From Hyphomicrobiaceae bacterium (GTDB taxonomy: Bacteria; Pseudomonadota; Alphaproteobacteria; Rhizobiales; Hyphomicrobiaceae), in contig JAJFHG010000063.1 of assembly GCA_021775735.1 (NCBI GenBank), forward strand, positions 1 to 63,295: a stretch of DNA of 63,295 nt, written 5' to 3'. The position numbers and the translations under genes are program-made. Below, in pieces: positions 19,719 through 28,070 of the stretch (within the stretch, counting starts at the first letter, position 1; each line of letters begins with the position of its first letter). A model generated the notes under the pieces. It made no database searches, was not told the DNA's origin, and worked only from the letters and a program-made list of their open reading frames with translations.

Positions 19719-21020
19719 ATGACGACGACAACACATCGTCCGAAAGACAAACCGCAAGGGCCGTCGTCAAAGACTGAGGCACCGGCGGCACCAATGTCGC
19801 ATGCATTTGATGTGCAGCAGGTGCGCTCAGATTTTCCAATCCTGTATCGTGATGTCTACGGAAAACCTCTGGTTTATCTCGACAATGGGGCTTCGGCCCA
19901 AAAGCCAGTGCAGGTTATTGAGGCGATGGATCATGCCTATCGTTTTCAATACGCCAACGTGCATCGAGGCATGCACTATTTATCCAATGCTGCGACCACC
20001 GCGTTTGAAGAAGCCCGCGAGACGACACGGCGCTTCCTCAATGCAGAAAGTACTGATGAAATCATCTTTACCCGCAATGCAACTGAAGCGATCAATCTTG
20101 TCGCGCAGTCGTTTGGTGGCATGGTCATTGGTGAGGGTGATGAGATTGTGCTTTCCATCATGGAGCACCACTCTAATATTGTGCCCTGGCACTATCACCG
20201 TGAACGCATTGGTGCCGTTCTGAAATGGTCACCTATCCAGGATGATGGAACATTTCTGATTGATGAGTTTGAACGGTTGCTGACGGATCGCACCAAGATA
20301 GTTGCCATTACGCATATGTCTAACGTGCTGGGAACCGTGGTGCCAATAAAGGAAGTGATTGCCCGCGCGCATGCCCGCGGTATTCCAGTGTTGGTTGATG
20401 GCAGTCAGGCGGCGGTGCACGGTGCCGTCGATGTGCAAGACCTTGATGCAGATTTTTATGTGTTTACTGGCCACAAGACCTATGGCCCGTCGGGCATTGG
20501 CGTTCTCTATGGAAAACGTAAGCACCTAGAGGCGATGCCACCGTTTCTTGGTGGAGGTGAAATGATCGATACGGTGCGTGTTGATGATGTTACCTATGCC
20601 AAAATACCTCATAAGTTTGAGGCGGGGACACCGGCAATTGTCGAAGCGATTGGCCTCAACACAGCGCTCAACTATATGATGCAGATTGGGCGAGATGCCA
20701 TTTCGGCGCATGAGCACGATCTTGTGACCTATGCCCAACAAAGACTGGATGAACTGGATTGGGTGACGGTGTTTGGCACGGCCGCTGGTAAGGGTGCAAT
20801 TGTGTCTTTTAACATTGACGGTCTGCATGCCCATGATGTGGCGACCATTGTCGACCGCTCTGGTATTGCGGTCCGCGCTGGTCACCATTGCGCTCAGCCG
20901 TTGATGGAACGTCTCGGCGTTACCGCGACATGTCGTGCTTCTTTCGCAATGTACAACACCCGCGAGGATGTGGACCTGTTTATTGCAGCGCTTGAAAAAG
21001 CCAAAGAATTTTTTGCCTGA
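19719..21020 (+). CDS. sufS: Cysteine desulfurase SufS
   Basis: Group II cysteine desulfurase, 433 residues. The N-terminus carries a ~28-residue Pro/Thr-rich extension before FDVQQVRSDFPILYRDVYGK. The cofactor lysine is in FTGHKTYGPSGIGVLYG and the catalytic cysteine in TCRASFAMYNT, preceded by RAGHHCAQP; both are SufS-type. In this family SufE or SufU normally activates the enzyme; neither gene is in this window. Confidence 0.97.
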   Translation: MTTTTHRPKDKPQGPSSKTEAPAAPMSHAFDVQQVRSDFPILYRDVYGKPLVYLDNGASAQKPVQVIEAMDHAYRFQYANVHRGMHYLSNAATTAFEEARETTRRFLNAESTDEIIFTRNATEAINLVAQSFGGMVIGEGDEIVLSIMEHHSNIVPWHYHRERIGAVLKWSPIQDDGTFLIDEFERLLTDRTKIVAITHMSNVLGTVVPIKEVIARAHARGIPVLVDGSQAAVHGAVDVQDLDADFYVFTGHKTYGPSGIGVLYGKRKHLEAMPPFLGGGEMIDTVRVDDVTYAKIPHKFEAGTPAIVEAIGLNTALNYMMQIGRDAISAHEHDLVTYAQQRLDELDWVTVFGTAAGKGAIVSFNIDGLHAHDVATIVDRSGIAVRAGHHCAQPLMERLGVTATCRASFAMYNTREDVDLFIAALEKAKEFFA

Positions 21021-21034
21021 GCGAGACCGATGCC

Positions 21035-21508
21035 ATGGATGATCCCAAGACAGAAGCTGCCCCAAACCCGGATACGCCTGCAGGCGCTGCAAGTGATACC
21101 CCAGGCGCGGACCAGCCGGAACAAGTAACAGCCGTATCATCGGCTAAAAGCGTTTCTGACGGTGGTACGCCCGTTGAAGGATCCGTTCTTTCTGAACAAG
21201 AACTGGATGCCATGACGGCGGACATTATTGCAGCCTTGAAGACCGTGTTCGACCCCGAAATCCCATCTGACATTTATGAGCTTGGATTGATCTACCGTGT
21301 CGAAATTGATGATGATCGTTTTGTAACGGTTGACATGACCTTGACTTCGCCCGGCTGTCCGGTGGCAGGTGAAATGCCCCAGTGGGTTGAAAATGCCGTG
21401 GCCGCAGTGCCCGGTGCCAGTGGCGTCAAAGTCAACCTGACGTTCGATCCGCCTTGGGACCAAAGCCGTATGTCGGATGAAGCTCGTTTAGCGTTGAATA
21501 TGTTTTAA
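21035..21508 (+). CDS. sufT: SUF system assembly protein SufT (DUF59/MIP18)
   Basis: 157 residues. The first ~55 residues are a low-complexity Ala/Pro/Asp/Thr tail. The rest is the DUF59 domain with VFDPEIPSDIYELGLIYRV, the conserved TSPGCP cysteine motif and DPPWDQSRMSDEARLAL at the end. SufT proteins act late in Fe-S cluster delivery. The gene lies 14 bases after sufS and is clearly part of the operon. Confidence 0.95.
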   Translation: MDDPKTEAAPNPDTPAGAASDTPGADQPEQVTAVSSAKSVSDGGTPVEGSVLSEQELDAMTADIIAALKTVFDPEIPSDIYELGLIYRVEIDDDRFVTVDMTLTSPGCPVAGEMPQWVENAVAAVPGASGVKVNLTFDPPWDQSRMSDEARLALNMF

Positions 21509-21617
21509 CGTGTCATAAGGAGCCTGTGATAGGCTCGACAAACGCGATTTTGCACCTATTTAGGTATAGAGTGCCAACAGTCGTACTCTGAGACATTCTA
21601 GTTTGACCCGAGAAACA

Positions 21618-22046
21618 ATGAATAATCCCACACCCAAAATGAGACCAAAACCCAAAGTGATGACGATGACGCCCGCTGCTGCTCAGCGCGTGAAAGAGCT
21701 GATGGCGGCAAACGGCGAAGATATTTTGGGACTGCGCATTGGCCTTAAAAAAGGCGGCTGCGCTGGTATGGAATACGACATGTCATGGGCCGACGAGGTC
21801 AAGCCTTTGGAAGATGTTGTCGAGCAAGATGGCGCGCGCGTTATCATAGACCCACAAGCAGTTCTTTATCTCCTCGGCACGGAACTCGATTACACGGTTG
21901 ATAAGCTGTCGGCGCAATTTGTGTTCAACAATCCGAACCAGCAAAGCGCATGCGGTTGTGGCGAGAGTGTTAATCTGGCACCTGCAACAGCGGCGGCGCC
22001 AGTGACGTCTGGGGCACGCACATCAGATGACGACGTAAAGGCGTAG
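21618..22046 (+). CDS. sufA: A-type Fe-S carrier SufA
   Basis: HesB/IscA-family carrier, about 142 residues. The three cluster-binding cysteines are in KKGGCAGMEY and SACGCGES. There is a short basic N-terminal extension (MRPKPKVMTMTPAAAQRV) and a ~20-residue low-complexity C-terminal tail. ATG 21618 is preferred over TTG 21603. It is the last gene of the suf operon. The 109 bases between sufT and sufA leave room for a separate promoter. Confidence 0.95.
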   Translation: MNNPTPKMRPKPKVMTMTPAAAQRVKELMAANGEDILGLRIGLKKGGCAGMEYDMSWADEVKPLEDVVEQDGARVIIDPQAVLYLLGTELDYTVDKLSAQFVFNNPNQQSACGCGESVNLAPATAAAPVTSGARTSDDDVKA

Positions 22047-22114
22047 ATAACCGCGCCCGCATCTAAACGCTTTGCGACCGAGATAATTCCAGCAAATCCA
22101 AATGAGACGCTGCC

Positions 22115-22549
22115 TTAGTGCGTTGATCTTTTCTTGCACGATGTTGCGCTCAGACCTTTGGCCGTCGCTAAAACGGCCGATGCAGACGCCCAATAACGCG
22201 CACTGCGTTTTGCAGCAGAGTGTTGGCGGCGAAACGCGCGCTGCCATTCTTCCATCAATGTTGGATTGCTCGCCGCGAGTGCAGCCAGATCTTGATGGTC
22301 TTTTGAAAGAAGCGCTTTCGCCAGCCGTTCAAGCTGAACGGATTCGATCGGATCTGTCGAGTTGGCAGGAGTAGCGTCTGTCGCCGCGTCTTTGCTCTCA
22401 CGCGCAGGCCGGAGAGCCTGCGTACCATCGTGCATCAAATCGTGGTTCGCATGACATGATTGAAGATCTGCGCGCGGTAGACTGTTATCACCAACAGGTT
22501 TGACCTGGGTAGATTGGTGGCCGTTAGGGGCTATAACAAGTTGCTTCAT
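22115..22549 (-). CDS. Uncharacterised small protein with strong ribosome site
   Basis: 144 residues, family not recognised. The first half is polar and disordered-looking. The second half (from about residue 68) reads as an amphipathic helical stretch, VQLERLAKALLSKDHQDL, then EEWQRAFRRQHSAAKRSARYW. There is no signal peptide or clear membrane helix. The case for a real gene is ATG 22549 with GGGGAG nine bases upstream, and an otherwise empty divergent gap between sufA and the TfoX-like gene. An overlapping frame on the same strand (from 22247) continues past its stop, so a frameshifted longer protein is possible. Confidence 0.5.
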   Translation of the reverse strand: MKQLVIAPNGHQSTQVKPVGDNSLPRADLQSCHANHDLMHDGTQALRPARESKDAATDATPANSTDPIESVQLERLAKALLSKDHQDLAALAASNPTLMEEWQRAFRRQHSAAKRSARYWASASAVLATAKGLSATSCKKRSTH

Positions 22550-22735
22550 GTCGAAGTACTCCCCGTCAAGCGATCAGTTTAACTGCCAAAACCGAAAAAC
22601 TGCACGTCTAAGGGCTAGATGTCCACAGGTGAAGCCTACACAAACGCGTGCGCACGCGGCACTAATCTAAATTTGTCAAGCGTTGCAATATCTGCTGGAG
22701 TTGATTTCAGATCATGGTCACGCATGAGGGTGCAA

Positions 22736-23215
22736 ATGACTGTTAGTTCTGAGTTTATTGATTTCTTACTTGAAAATTTAGCGCCACTTGGGCCGGTATA
22801 CGCGCGGCGCATGTTCGGTGGAGCTGGCCTTTATTGTGATGGATTGATGTTTGCGCTGATCGCGGACGATACCGTTTATCTCAAAGCGGATGACAAAACG
22901 AGCCAGGATTTTATGAGCGAAGGTCTAAAGCCGTTTACCTATCACGGCAAAAGTAAGCCTATTACGATGTCGTACTGGCGTGTTCCAGAACGCTTGTTTG
23001 ATGACCAAGACGAATTTGTCGCTTGGGCAGACGTGGCGTTGCGTGTCGCGAAATCTGGGCTCAAGCCAAAGCGAACGACGGCTGCAAAGAAAAAAGCAAA
23101 AGCTAAATCTAAACCCAAGCCGCGTGATGTTAAAAAACCTATGCCAAAGAAAAAGGCCTCGGTTAAATCCAGGTCGGTAGCCAAAACGCAGCGTAACGCG
23201 AAGGTCAAACGTTAA
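22736..23215 (+). CDS. TfoX/Sxy N-terminal-domain protein with lysine-rich tail
   Basis: About 159 residues. The TfoX N-terminal domain covers residues 1-105: FIDFLLENLAPLGPVYARRMFGGAGLYCDG, then MFALIADDTVYLKAD and YWRVPERLFDD. It is followed by a ~55-residue Lys/Ala/Pro tail resembling histone H1 (AAKKKAKAKSKPKPR). The frame opens at 22619, but ATG 22736 has GAGGG just before it and starts where the domain starts. TfoX proteins regulate competence in gammaproteobacteria; the role of these short alphaproteobacterial ones is unknown. The basic tail suggests nucleic-acid binding. Confidence 0.85.
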   Translation: MTVSSEFIDFLLENLAPLGPVYARRMFGGAGLYCDGLMFALIADDTVYLKADDKTSQDFMSEGLKPFTYHGKSKPITMSYWRVPERLFDDQDEFVAWADVALRVAKSGLKPKRTTAAKKKAKAKSKPKPRDVKKPMPKKKASVKSRSVAKTQRNAKVKR

Positions 23216-23322
23216 GGCGCTGGTTTGAGTGTGAGGAAAAAAACAGCATCACGTCATGTGCAGTCCAATTGTATGGGATCAGATATTGGGTGCCGACATA
23301 TCAATGACAGAGGGGACAAGAG

Positions 23323-23631
23323 ATGTACGGACTGGTCGGAAAAAGTGCGGCAGCGCCAGGCAAAAGGGATGAGTTGGTTACAATTCTGCTTGCACGACTT
23401 CGCGATATGCCAGGAAATCTTTCCTATGTGGTTGCCAACGACCCAAGCATGCCGGACATCATCTTGGTGACGGAGGTTTGGGCTGACCGCACAGCCCACG
23501 AGAAATCTTTGTCTCTTCCATCAGTACAAGACGCCGTCCAAAAAGGGCGGCCACTCATCGCAGGCGTGGGCAGGCATGGAACGCATTGCCGAGACGGAAC
23601 CGGTTGGCGGACATGGTTTGTAGATCAGTGA
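23323..23631 (+). CDS. ABM-fold (quinol monooxygenase-like) protein, frameshifted at C-terminus
   Basis: Small dimeric alpha/beta-barrel protein of the antibiotic biosynthesis monooxygenase family, 102 residues as read. A good ribosome site (GAGGGG) precedes the start. The family pattern runs normally to about residue 83 (KSAAAPGKRDELVTILL, YVVANDPSMPDIILVTEVW, GRPLIAG). The last ~20 residues are not family-like. In the +1 frame, from 23574 to the TAG at 23621-23623, the DNA reads GMERIAETEPVGGHGL, a good match to the normal ABM end. A single-base insertion or loss around 23565-23575 therefore disrupts the tail, by mutation or by sequencing error. Confidence 0.8.
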   Translation: MYGLVGKSAAAPGKRDELVTILLARLRDMPGNLSYVVANDPSMPDIILVTEVWADRTAHEKSLSLPSVQDAVQKGRPLIAGVGRHGTHCRDGTGWRTWFVDQ

Positions 23632-23644
23632 CCTCAGCTAGTCC

Positions 23645-25315
23645 CTAGCCATCTGCATCAGATGCTGAACGCGCTGGCTTACGTAGGAATGCTGGGACGT
23701 TATCAGCAAAGCCACCATCAGCTCCAGCATCACCTGACTTTGTATTGCGTTTGGCCGGGCGTCGTTTTGGCGGTTTGGATTTGCGTTCGCCAGCATCGTC
23801 GGGGCGTACCGGGGCTGGCGTTTTTCCGGCTTCAGTTTGATGCGCGCTTTGTGCCTCTGTCGTTTGTTCGCGATTATTACGACGAGGCTGACGGCGCCTC
23901 GGGCGACGACGCGCTGATGCTTCATCCGTTGTGGCGTTCTCTGTTGAGGGCGTTGGGTTCACGGATGGTTGGATCGCCTCTTGATCAGGTGCCGTTTGTT
24001 GTGTTGCGTCAGGCTTTTTTGGACCGCGACCGCGATCACTGCGTCCGCGACCACCACGCTCTGCACCTCGCCCACGTGTGTTGCGATCACCGCCACGTGC
24101 TGATGAACCACCACGTGCCCGACCGCCGGCACTGCTTCTGCGCTTTTTAGCTTTGCTATCTGCAAAATCTGACTCAGTCGGTGCGTCGCCGACCCAGGTA
24201 ATCGTGTCGCCTGTGACCTTCTCAATGTCGGCAAGGAAGTTCAAACTGTCGTAGGTGACGATAGACACGGCAGCACCTTGTTTGCCAGCACGGCCTGTGC
24301 GTCCAATCCGGTGGACATAGTCATCAGACTGCCACGGCAGATCAAAGTTAAACACGTGACTGACGTCAGGAATATCGAGGCCGCGGGCCGCAACATCACT
24401 GGCTGCCAACATTCGAATCTCGCCATTGCGGAATTGATCCAGCGTCTTCATGCGGCTGGTTTGATCCATGTCGCCATGCAAGGCACCGGCGCTAAATCCG
24501 TGCTTTTCAAGGGACTTGAGAAGAATGGCAACATCGCGCTTGCGATTGCAGAAAATGATGGCGTTTTTGACATCGACCTCATTGATCAAGGTGCGCAACA
24601 ATTCCCGCTTGGCCCAATCTTCACTATCGGTACAGTAGTGAAATGTTTGCGTGATGGTTTTGGCAGTTGTTGCAGGTCGCGCCACTTCGATGCGCACAGG
24701 GTCGGTCAGGAACGTGTTGACCAGGCGCGTAATTTCTGGCGGCATCGTCGCTGAGAAGAATAGCGTTTGGCGCCGGGGTGGTAACAGTTTGCAGATTTTT
24801 TCAATATCGGGGATGAAGCCCATGTCGAGCATGCGGTCGGCTTCATCAATCACCAGAATCTCAACACCCATCAACATCACCTTGCCGCGCCCGAAGTGAT
24901 CAAGCAGTCGTCCAGGTGTTGCGATGAGTACGTCCGCACCGCGATCCAGTTTGCGAACCTGATCAACCATAGAAACGCCACCGATCAACAGCGCAACGTT
25001 AAGCTTGTGGTTGACTCCATAGCGCTCAAAGCTTTGTGCAACTTGTGCGGCCAATTCGCGTGTTGGTGCCAGAATAAGTGAGCGCGGCATGCGCGCGCGC
25101 GCGCGGCCCGTTTCAAGGCGGGTAATCATCGGCAAAACAAATGATGCCGTTTTGCCTGTGCCGGTTTGGGCGATACCCAATACATCCCGGCCCTCGGTGG
25201 CAGGCGGAATGGCTTGCTCTTGAATTGGCGTGGGCGTGGTGTAACCGCTGGCCTCTACGGCGGCCTGGACCTTGGAGCTTAATGGCAGCTCCTGAAACGT
25301 TTTAGGTGTCGACAA
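23645..25315 (-). CDS. DEAD-box RNA helicase with long RGG/basic tail
   Basis: 556 residues. The helicase core (1-375) has the Q motif, AQTGTGKT, PTRELA, TPGRLLDH, VIDEADRML, SAT, ARGLDIPDVSHVFNFDLP and HRIGRTGRAG, resembling RhlE/CsdA. The C-terminal ~180 residues are disordered and rich in Arg-Gly, Lys and Pro, for RNA binding. The start is TTG 25315, supported by GGAG nine bases upstream. Likely roles are ribosome assembly or cold-dependent RNA remodelling. It is one of two DEAD-box genes in the window. Confidence 0.93.
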   Translation of the reverse strand: MSTPKTFQELPLSSKVQAAVEASGYTTPTPIQEQAIPPATEGRDVLGIAQTGTGKTASFVLPMITRLETGRARARMPRSLILAPTRELAAQVAQSFERYGVNHKLNVALLIGGVSMVDQVRKLDRGADVLIATPGRLLDHFGRGKVMLMGVEILVIDEADRMLDMGFIPDIEKICKLLPPRRQTLFFSATMPPEITRLVNTFLTDPVRIEVARPATTAKTITQTFHYCTDSEDWAKRELLRTLINEVDVKNAIIFCNRKRDVAILLKSLEKHGFSAGALHGDMDQTSRMKTLDQFRNGEIRMLAASDVAARGLDIPDVSHVFNFDLPWQSDDYVHRIGRTGRAGKQGAAVSIVTYDSLNFLADIEKVTGDTITWVGDAPTESDFADSKAKKRRSSAGGRARGGSSARGGDRNTRGRGAERGGRGRSDRGRGPKKPDATQQTAPDQEAIQPSVNPTPSTENATTDEASARRRPRRRQPRRNNREQTTEAQSAHQTEAGKTPAPVRPDDAGERKSKPPKRRPAKRNTKSGDAGADGGFADNVPAFLRKPARSASDADG

Positions 25316-25549
25316 GCACTTGATCTCCGTCTGCGTGTGTCACCGCTCCTCCGCGCTGTTTGGAGCACGGGATAAGCGGCAGAGGGAGCGCAGGGAAGGG
25401 TAGTAAATCGAAAAACAGGAAAAGCGGACCTTCAAGCAAAGGGATCAATAAATCAGGATCCCCTGCGCCCATGCCCGCTTGCTCGCATATCGTTTTTAGA
25501 AAGGCAAGGAAAAGCAGGGGTTTTTGCTGGTTCTTCTGTCGCAGTGGTT
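25316..25549. other. Leader and upstream region of the DEAD-box helicase
   Basis: About 230 bases between the helicase start and the terminator of the gene upstream. It probably holds the promoter and a long untranslated leader. An open frame of 93 codons covers most of it on the helicase strand but has no recognisable protein character. No named RNA element seen. Confidence 0.4.
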
Positions 25550-25591
25550 GAAAAAGAACAAAGGCGAGTAGCTGAAGAGCCACCCGCCTTT
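25550..25591 (-). terminator. Intrinsic terminator of the aquaporin gene
   Basis: Read on the minus strand, AAAGGCGGGTGGC and GCTACTCGCCTTT pair over 13 positions (two G-T pairs) around a TCTTCA loop. The stem is followed by GTTCTTTTT. It lies about 30 bases after the aqpZ stop. This is the classic stem plus T-tract arrangement. Confidence 0.85.
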
Positions 25592-25622
25592 GCGGTCAAT
25601 CTCAGTGAAATGATGGGGCTGT

Positions 25623-26312
25623 TTAGTCCTCGCCAGCGACCATCCAATTGTAGAGGAGCGCGCCAAGGACGCCGCCTAGGATCGGTGCGACCCAGAACAA
25701 CCAGAGTTGCGACAGGGGTTCGCCAGTTGTGGCAAAGATAGCTGAACCTAAGCTTCTGGCTGGGTTTACAGAGGCGTTGGTAATCGGAATGGCGATCAGG
25801 TGAATGGCCGTGAGTGACAGGCCAATGGCCAATGGCGCAAAACCGCTCGGTGCTTCTGGCCGTGTTGCACCCATAATGACGATTAAGAAGAACATGGTCA
25901 AAACGACTTCAACAACAAACGCTGGCACCATGCCCGCGTTGATCATCGATAAGCTGCCCCAGCCGTTCGCTGCAAAAGTTGCTCCGGTTGAGCCTATGTA
26001 GCTGAACATGCAGCATGACACGATGGCGCCGAGACATTGGGCGATAATGTATCCAGGCGCATCACCCATTTCGAACCGACCACCGGCAACAAGGCCGAGC
26101 GTGACCGCTGGATTGTAGTGTCCGCCGGAAACATGTCCGATGGATCGCGCCAGCACCATCACCGTGATGCCGATTGAGAGTGCTACGCCCAAGATCCCGG
26201 CAGCGCCCGATACGCCTGAAAGTCCGCCGAAAGAGTAGAAAGCTGCACCCAGAACCGAAGTCATGAGCATAAACGTGCCGAAGAATTCGGCGGTCAAAGC
26301 TTTGAGTTTCAT
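25623..26312 (-). CDS. aqpZ: Aquaporin Z-type water channel
   Basis: MIP-family channel, about 229 residues with six transmembrane helices and two half-helices. The NPA motifs are GGHYNPAVTLG and NASVNPARSLG. ATG 26312 (MKLKALTAEFFGTFML) matches the family start; the longer frame to 26420 has no family character. The protein should conduct water across the inner membrane. It lies alone on its transcript with its own terminator. Confidence 0.93.
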   Translation of the reverse strand: MKLKALTAEFFGTFMLMTSVLGAAFYSFGGLSGVSGAAGILGVALSIGITVMVLARSIGHVSGGHYNPAVTLGLVAGGRFEMGDAPGYIIAQCLGAIVSCCMFSYIGSTGATFAANGWGSLSMINAGMVPAFVVEVVLTMFFLIVIMGATRPEAPSGFAPLAIGLSLTAIHLIAIPITNASVNPARSLGSAIFATTGEPLSQLWLFWVAPILGGVLGALLYNWMVAGED

Positions 26313-26540
26313 GATTTGTGTCTCACTGCCTGTGCTGAAAGTTTTTGATCTACCGCACGCACATGAGAGGGGCGCAATCGACTGTTGCGCTAAAGACTTT
26401 TTGTGCCCACCCACAGTCACTACGAATCACTTAGCGCATTACGTTAATCTATCGCAGATCAAGACCTAATCGTCAAACTCCAACAGAAAAATGGGCTGTT
26501 TTCTATCTTAGCGCGCGCACAATGATGGTGGATATTTCGC

Positions 26541-27938
26541 TTAGGTTGCACCATGCGTGTCCGCCGCTTTATTGCGCGCTGCTTGAGACCAATCGACACG
26601 AAGCGTCATAAACATCACGGTGGTGAGGGCAGCGAAGCCAAGCAGTGCGCCTGTGAGCAAGGCATAATCTTCTAAACGTAAGATCATGTAGAGCAGACCG
26701 TAAATCAAAATAAATAGCGCGGCTGCTGCGAGCCCAAAACGCATACTTTTAAAGGCTTTACTGAAATAGATAGCCAACATGCCACCCGTTGCAATGGAGG
26801 CTGCGGCGTAGGCCTTGGCAAAACCAATGTGTTCTGCAAACGACAGCAATAGCACATAGAAGAAGATCATCGACAGGCCAACAAATACGTATTGCACGGC
26901 ATGGATGCGTTTGCCGGCCAACATTTCCATGACGAAAACAGCCATGAACGCAAATGACAGGAACAGAATGCCATATTTTGCAGCGCGGGAGACGAGGTCA
27001 TAAAAATCAACTGGCGCGTAATAGCGGACACCAAAATTATGGCTCCCGAAGCGGTCAAGTTTCCCGCGTTGAGCTTGATAGGCTTGCGGAATTGAGCGCG
27101 CCAGATGCGGGACTTGCCACGTCGCATCAAAGCCTTCATCTGAAATGCTGCGTGTTGCCGGCAGGAAACCACCAGCAAAGCTTGGATGCGGCCAATCGGA
27201 TATCATGTGTGCCTTGGTAAGGCGACCTGCAGGTGCCACAAACAAAGCTTGTGAACCTGTGAGCACAAGATCAATTTCAAATGCAAATGCATCAGGGGTT
27301 AGGCCGAAACTTGCGCCCGGACCGCCAACGTCTGAAATGGGTCTGAGGCGCGCATGAATACCACTTTGGCGCCCCTCAGAGATGCCGATGCTCGGTTCAA
27401 ACTTGAGCGCTGTTTGATTATCCAACTTAAGTGAAGCTGACTCTTTTAAACCAGATACATCACTGAGTGCGACAGCCACAATGGCATCGTTCCATCGGAC
27501 GTCAATGGCGTTGGGGTCAATGGTGCGGATGTCAGGAGCTGCAAAATTGCCGCTCAGTTTCATGTCCGCGGTGTACACATTGACATCAAAAATTGAGCGC
27601 TTGAGAACCTTGGATTTGGTTTTGACATCAAAGCTGAGGTCTTCTGGCAGGAAGACACCGTAACGTTGATCCTTGCGTTCGATGCGTTCCTTGCCTTTGT
27701 GCGATTCCACCATCACCGCATAAGGGACAACAAGGTAGGGCCCGGACAGGTTTTGCCGTGCTCCCCAAGTGCGCGCCACCTCATTTTTGACCTGACGCGA
27801 TCGACCTTCGCGCTCGGAAATCAGTCCCATGACCATGAACAGTGGGATGAGGAGCAGTAGAATGAGAAAGCCAATGAGAAAGAATTTAAAGCCAGGACTA
27901 TAGAAAAGCTGGCGCAGTGACGCTGTAAGATCAGACAT
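26541..27938 (-). CDS. creD: CreD-family inner-membrane protein
   Basis: CreD family, 465 residues. There is one N-terminal membrane helix, a large periplasmic domain (residues ~40-310; GPYLVVPYAV, GVFLPEDLSF, WPHPSFAGGFLP) and about five helices in the last 150 residues. CreD belongs to the CreBC regulon in Enterobacteria and is linked to envelope stress and colicin tolerance; its biochemical role is unknown. No creBC genes are here. A 21-base palindrome lies 69 bases upstream and is a likely operator. Confidence 0.9.
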   Translation of the reverse strand: MSDLTASLRQLFYSPGFKFFLIGFLILLLLIPLFMVMGLISEREGRSRQVKNEVARTWGARQNLSGPYLVVPYAVMVESHKGKERIERKDQRYGVFLPEDLSFDVKTKSKVLKRSIFDVNVYTADMKLSGNFAAPDIRTIDPNAIDVRWNDAIVAVALSDVSGLKESASLKLDNQTALKFEPSIGISEGRQSGIHARLRPISDVGGPGASFGLTPDAFAFEIDLVLTGSQALFVAPAGRLTKAHMISDWPHPSFAGGFLPATRSISDEGFDATWQVPHLARSIPQAYQAQRGKLDRFGSHNFGVRYYAPVDFYDLVSRAAKYGILFLSFAFMAVFVMEMLAGKRIHAVQYVFVGLSMIFFYVLLLSFAEHIGFAKAYAAASIATGGMLAIYFSKAFKSMRFGLAAAALFILIYGLLYMILRLEDYALLTGALLGFAALTTVMFMTLRVDWSQAARNKAADTHGAT

Positions 27939-28006
27939 AAAAGACCCACCGAATAGTTATGCTTCACGGTTCAGGTATCGACCGCTCGTGGCAATTGTAT
28001 GGCAGA

Positions 28007-28027
28007 GTACTTTGCATTGCAAAGTAC
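28007..28027. promoter_or_regulatory. 21-base palindromic operator candidate upstream of creD
   Basis: GTACTTTGC and GCAAAGTAC are perfect 9-base arms separated by ATT. It lies between the creD start (27938) and the end of parE (28071), so it most likely serves creD. The form fits a dimeric winged-helix repressor. No regulator gene is adjacent, so the cognate protein would be encoded elsewhere. Confidence 0.6.
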
Positions 28028-28070
28028 AATTTCTGGAGGGGTTAAAATTCGAAATAAGGGGCAAGGTTCT

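Noticed and set aside
23662-24150. 162-codon plus-strand open frame opposite the DEAD-box helicase
   Set aside because: It lies entirely within the RGG-rich tail of the minus-strand helicase. GC-skewed repetitive codons create such shadows. No ribosome site or family character.
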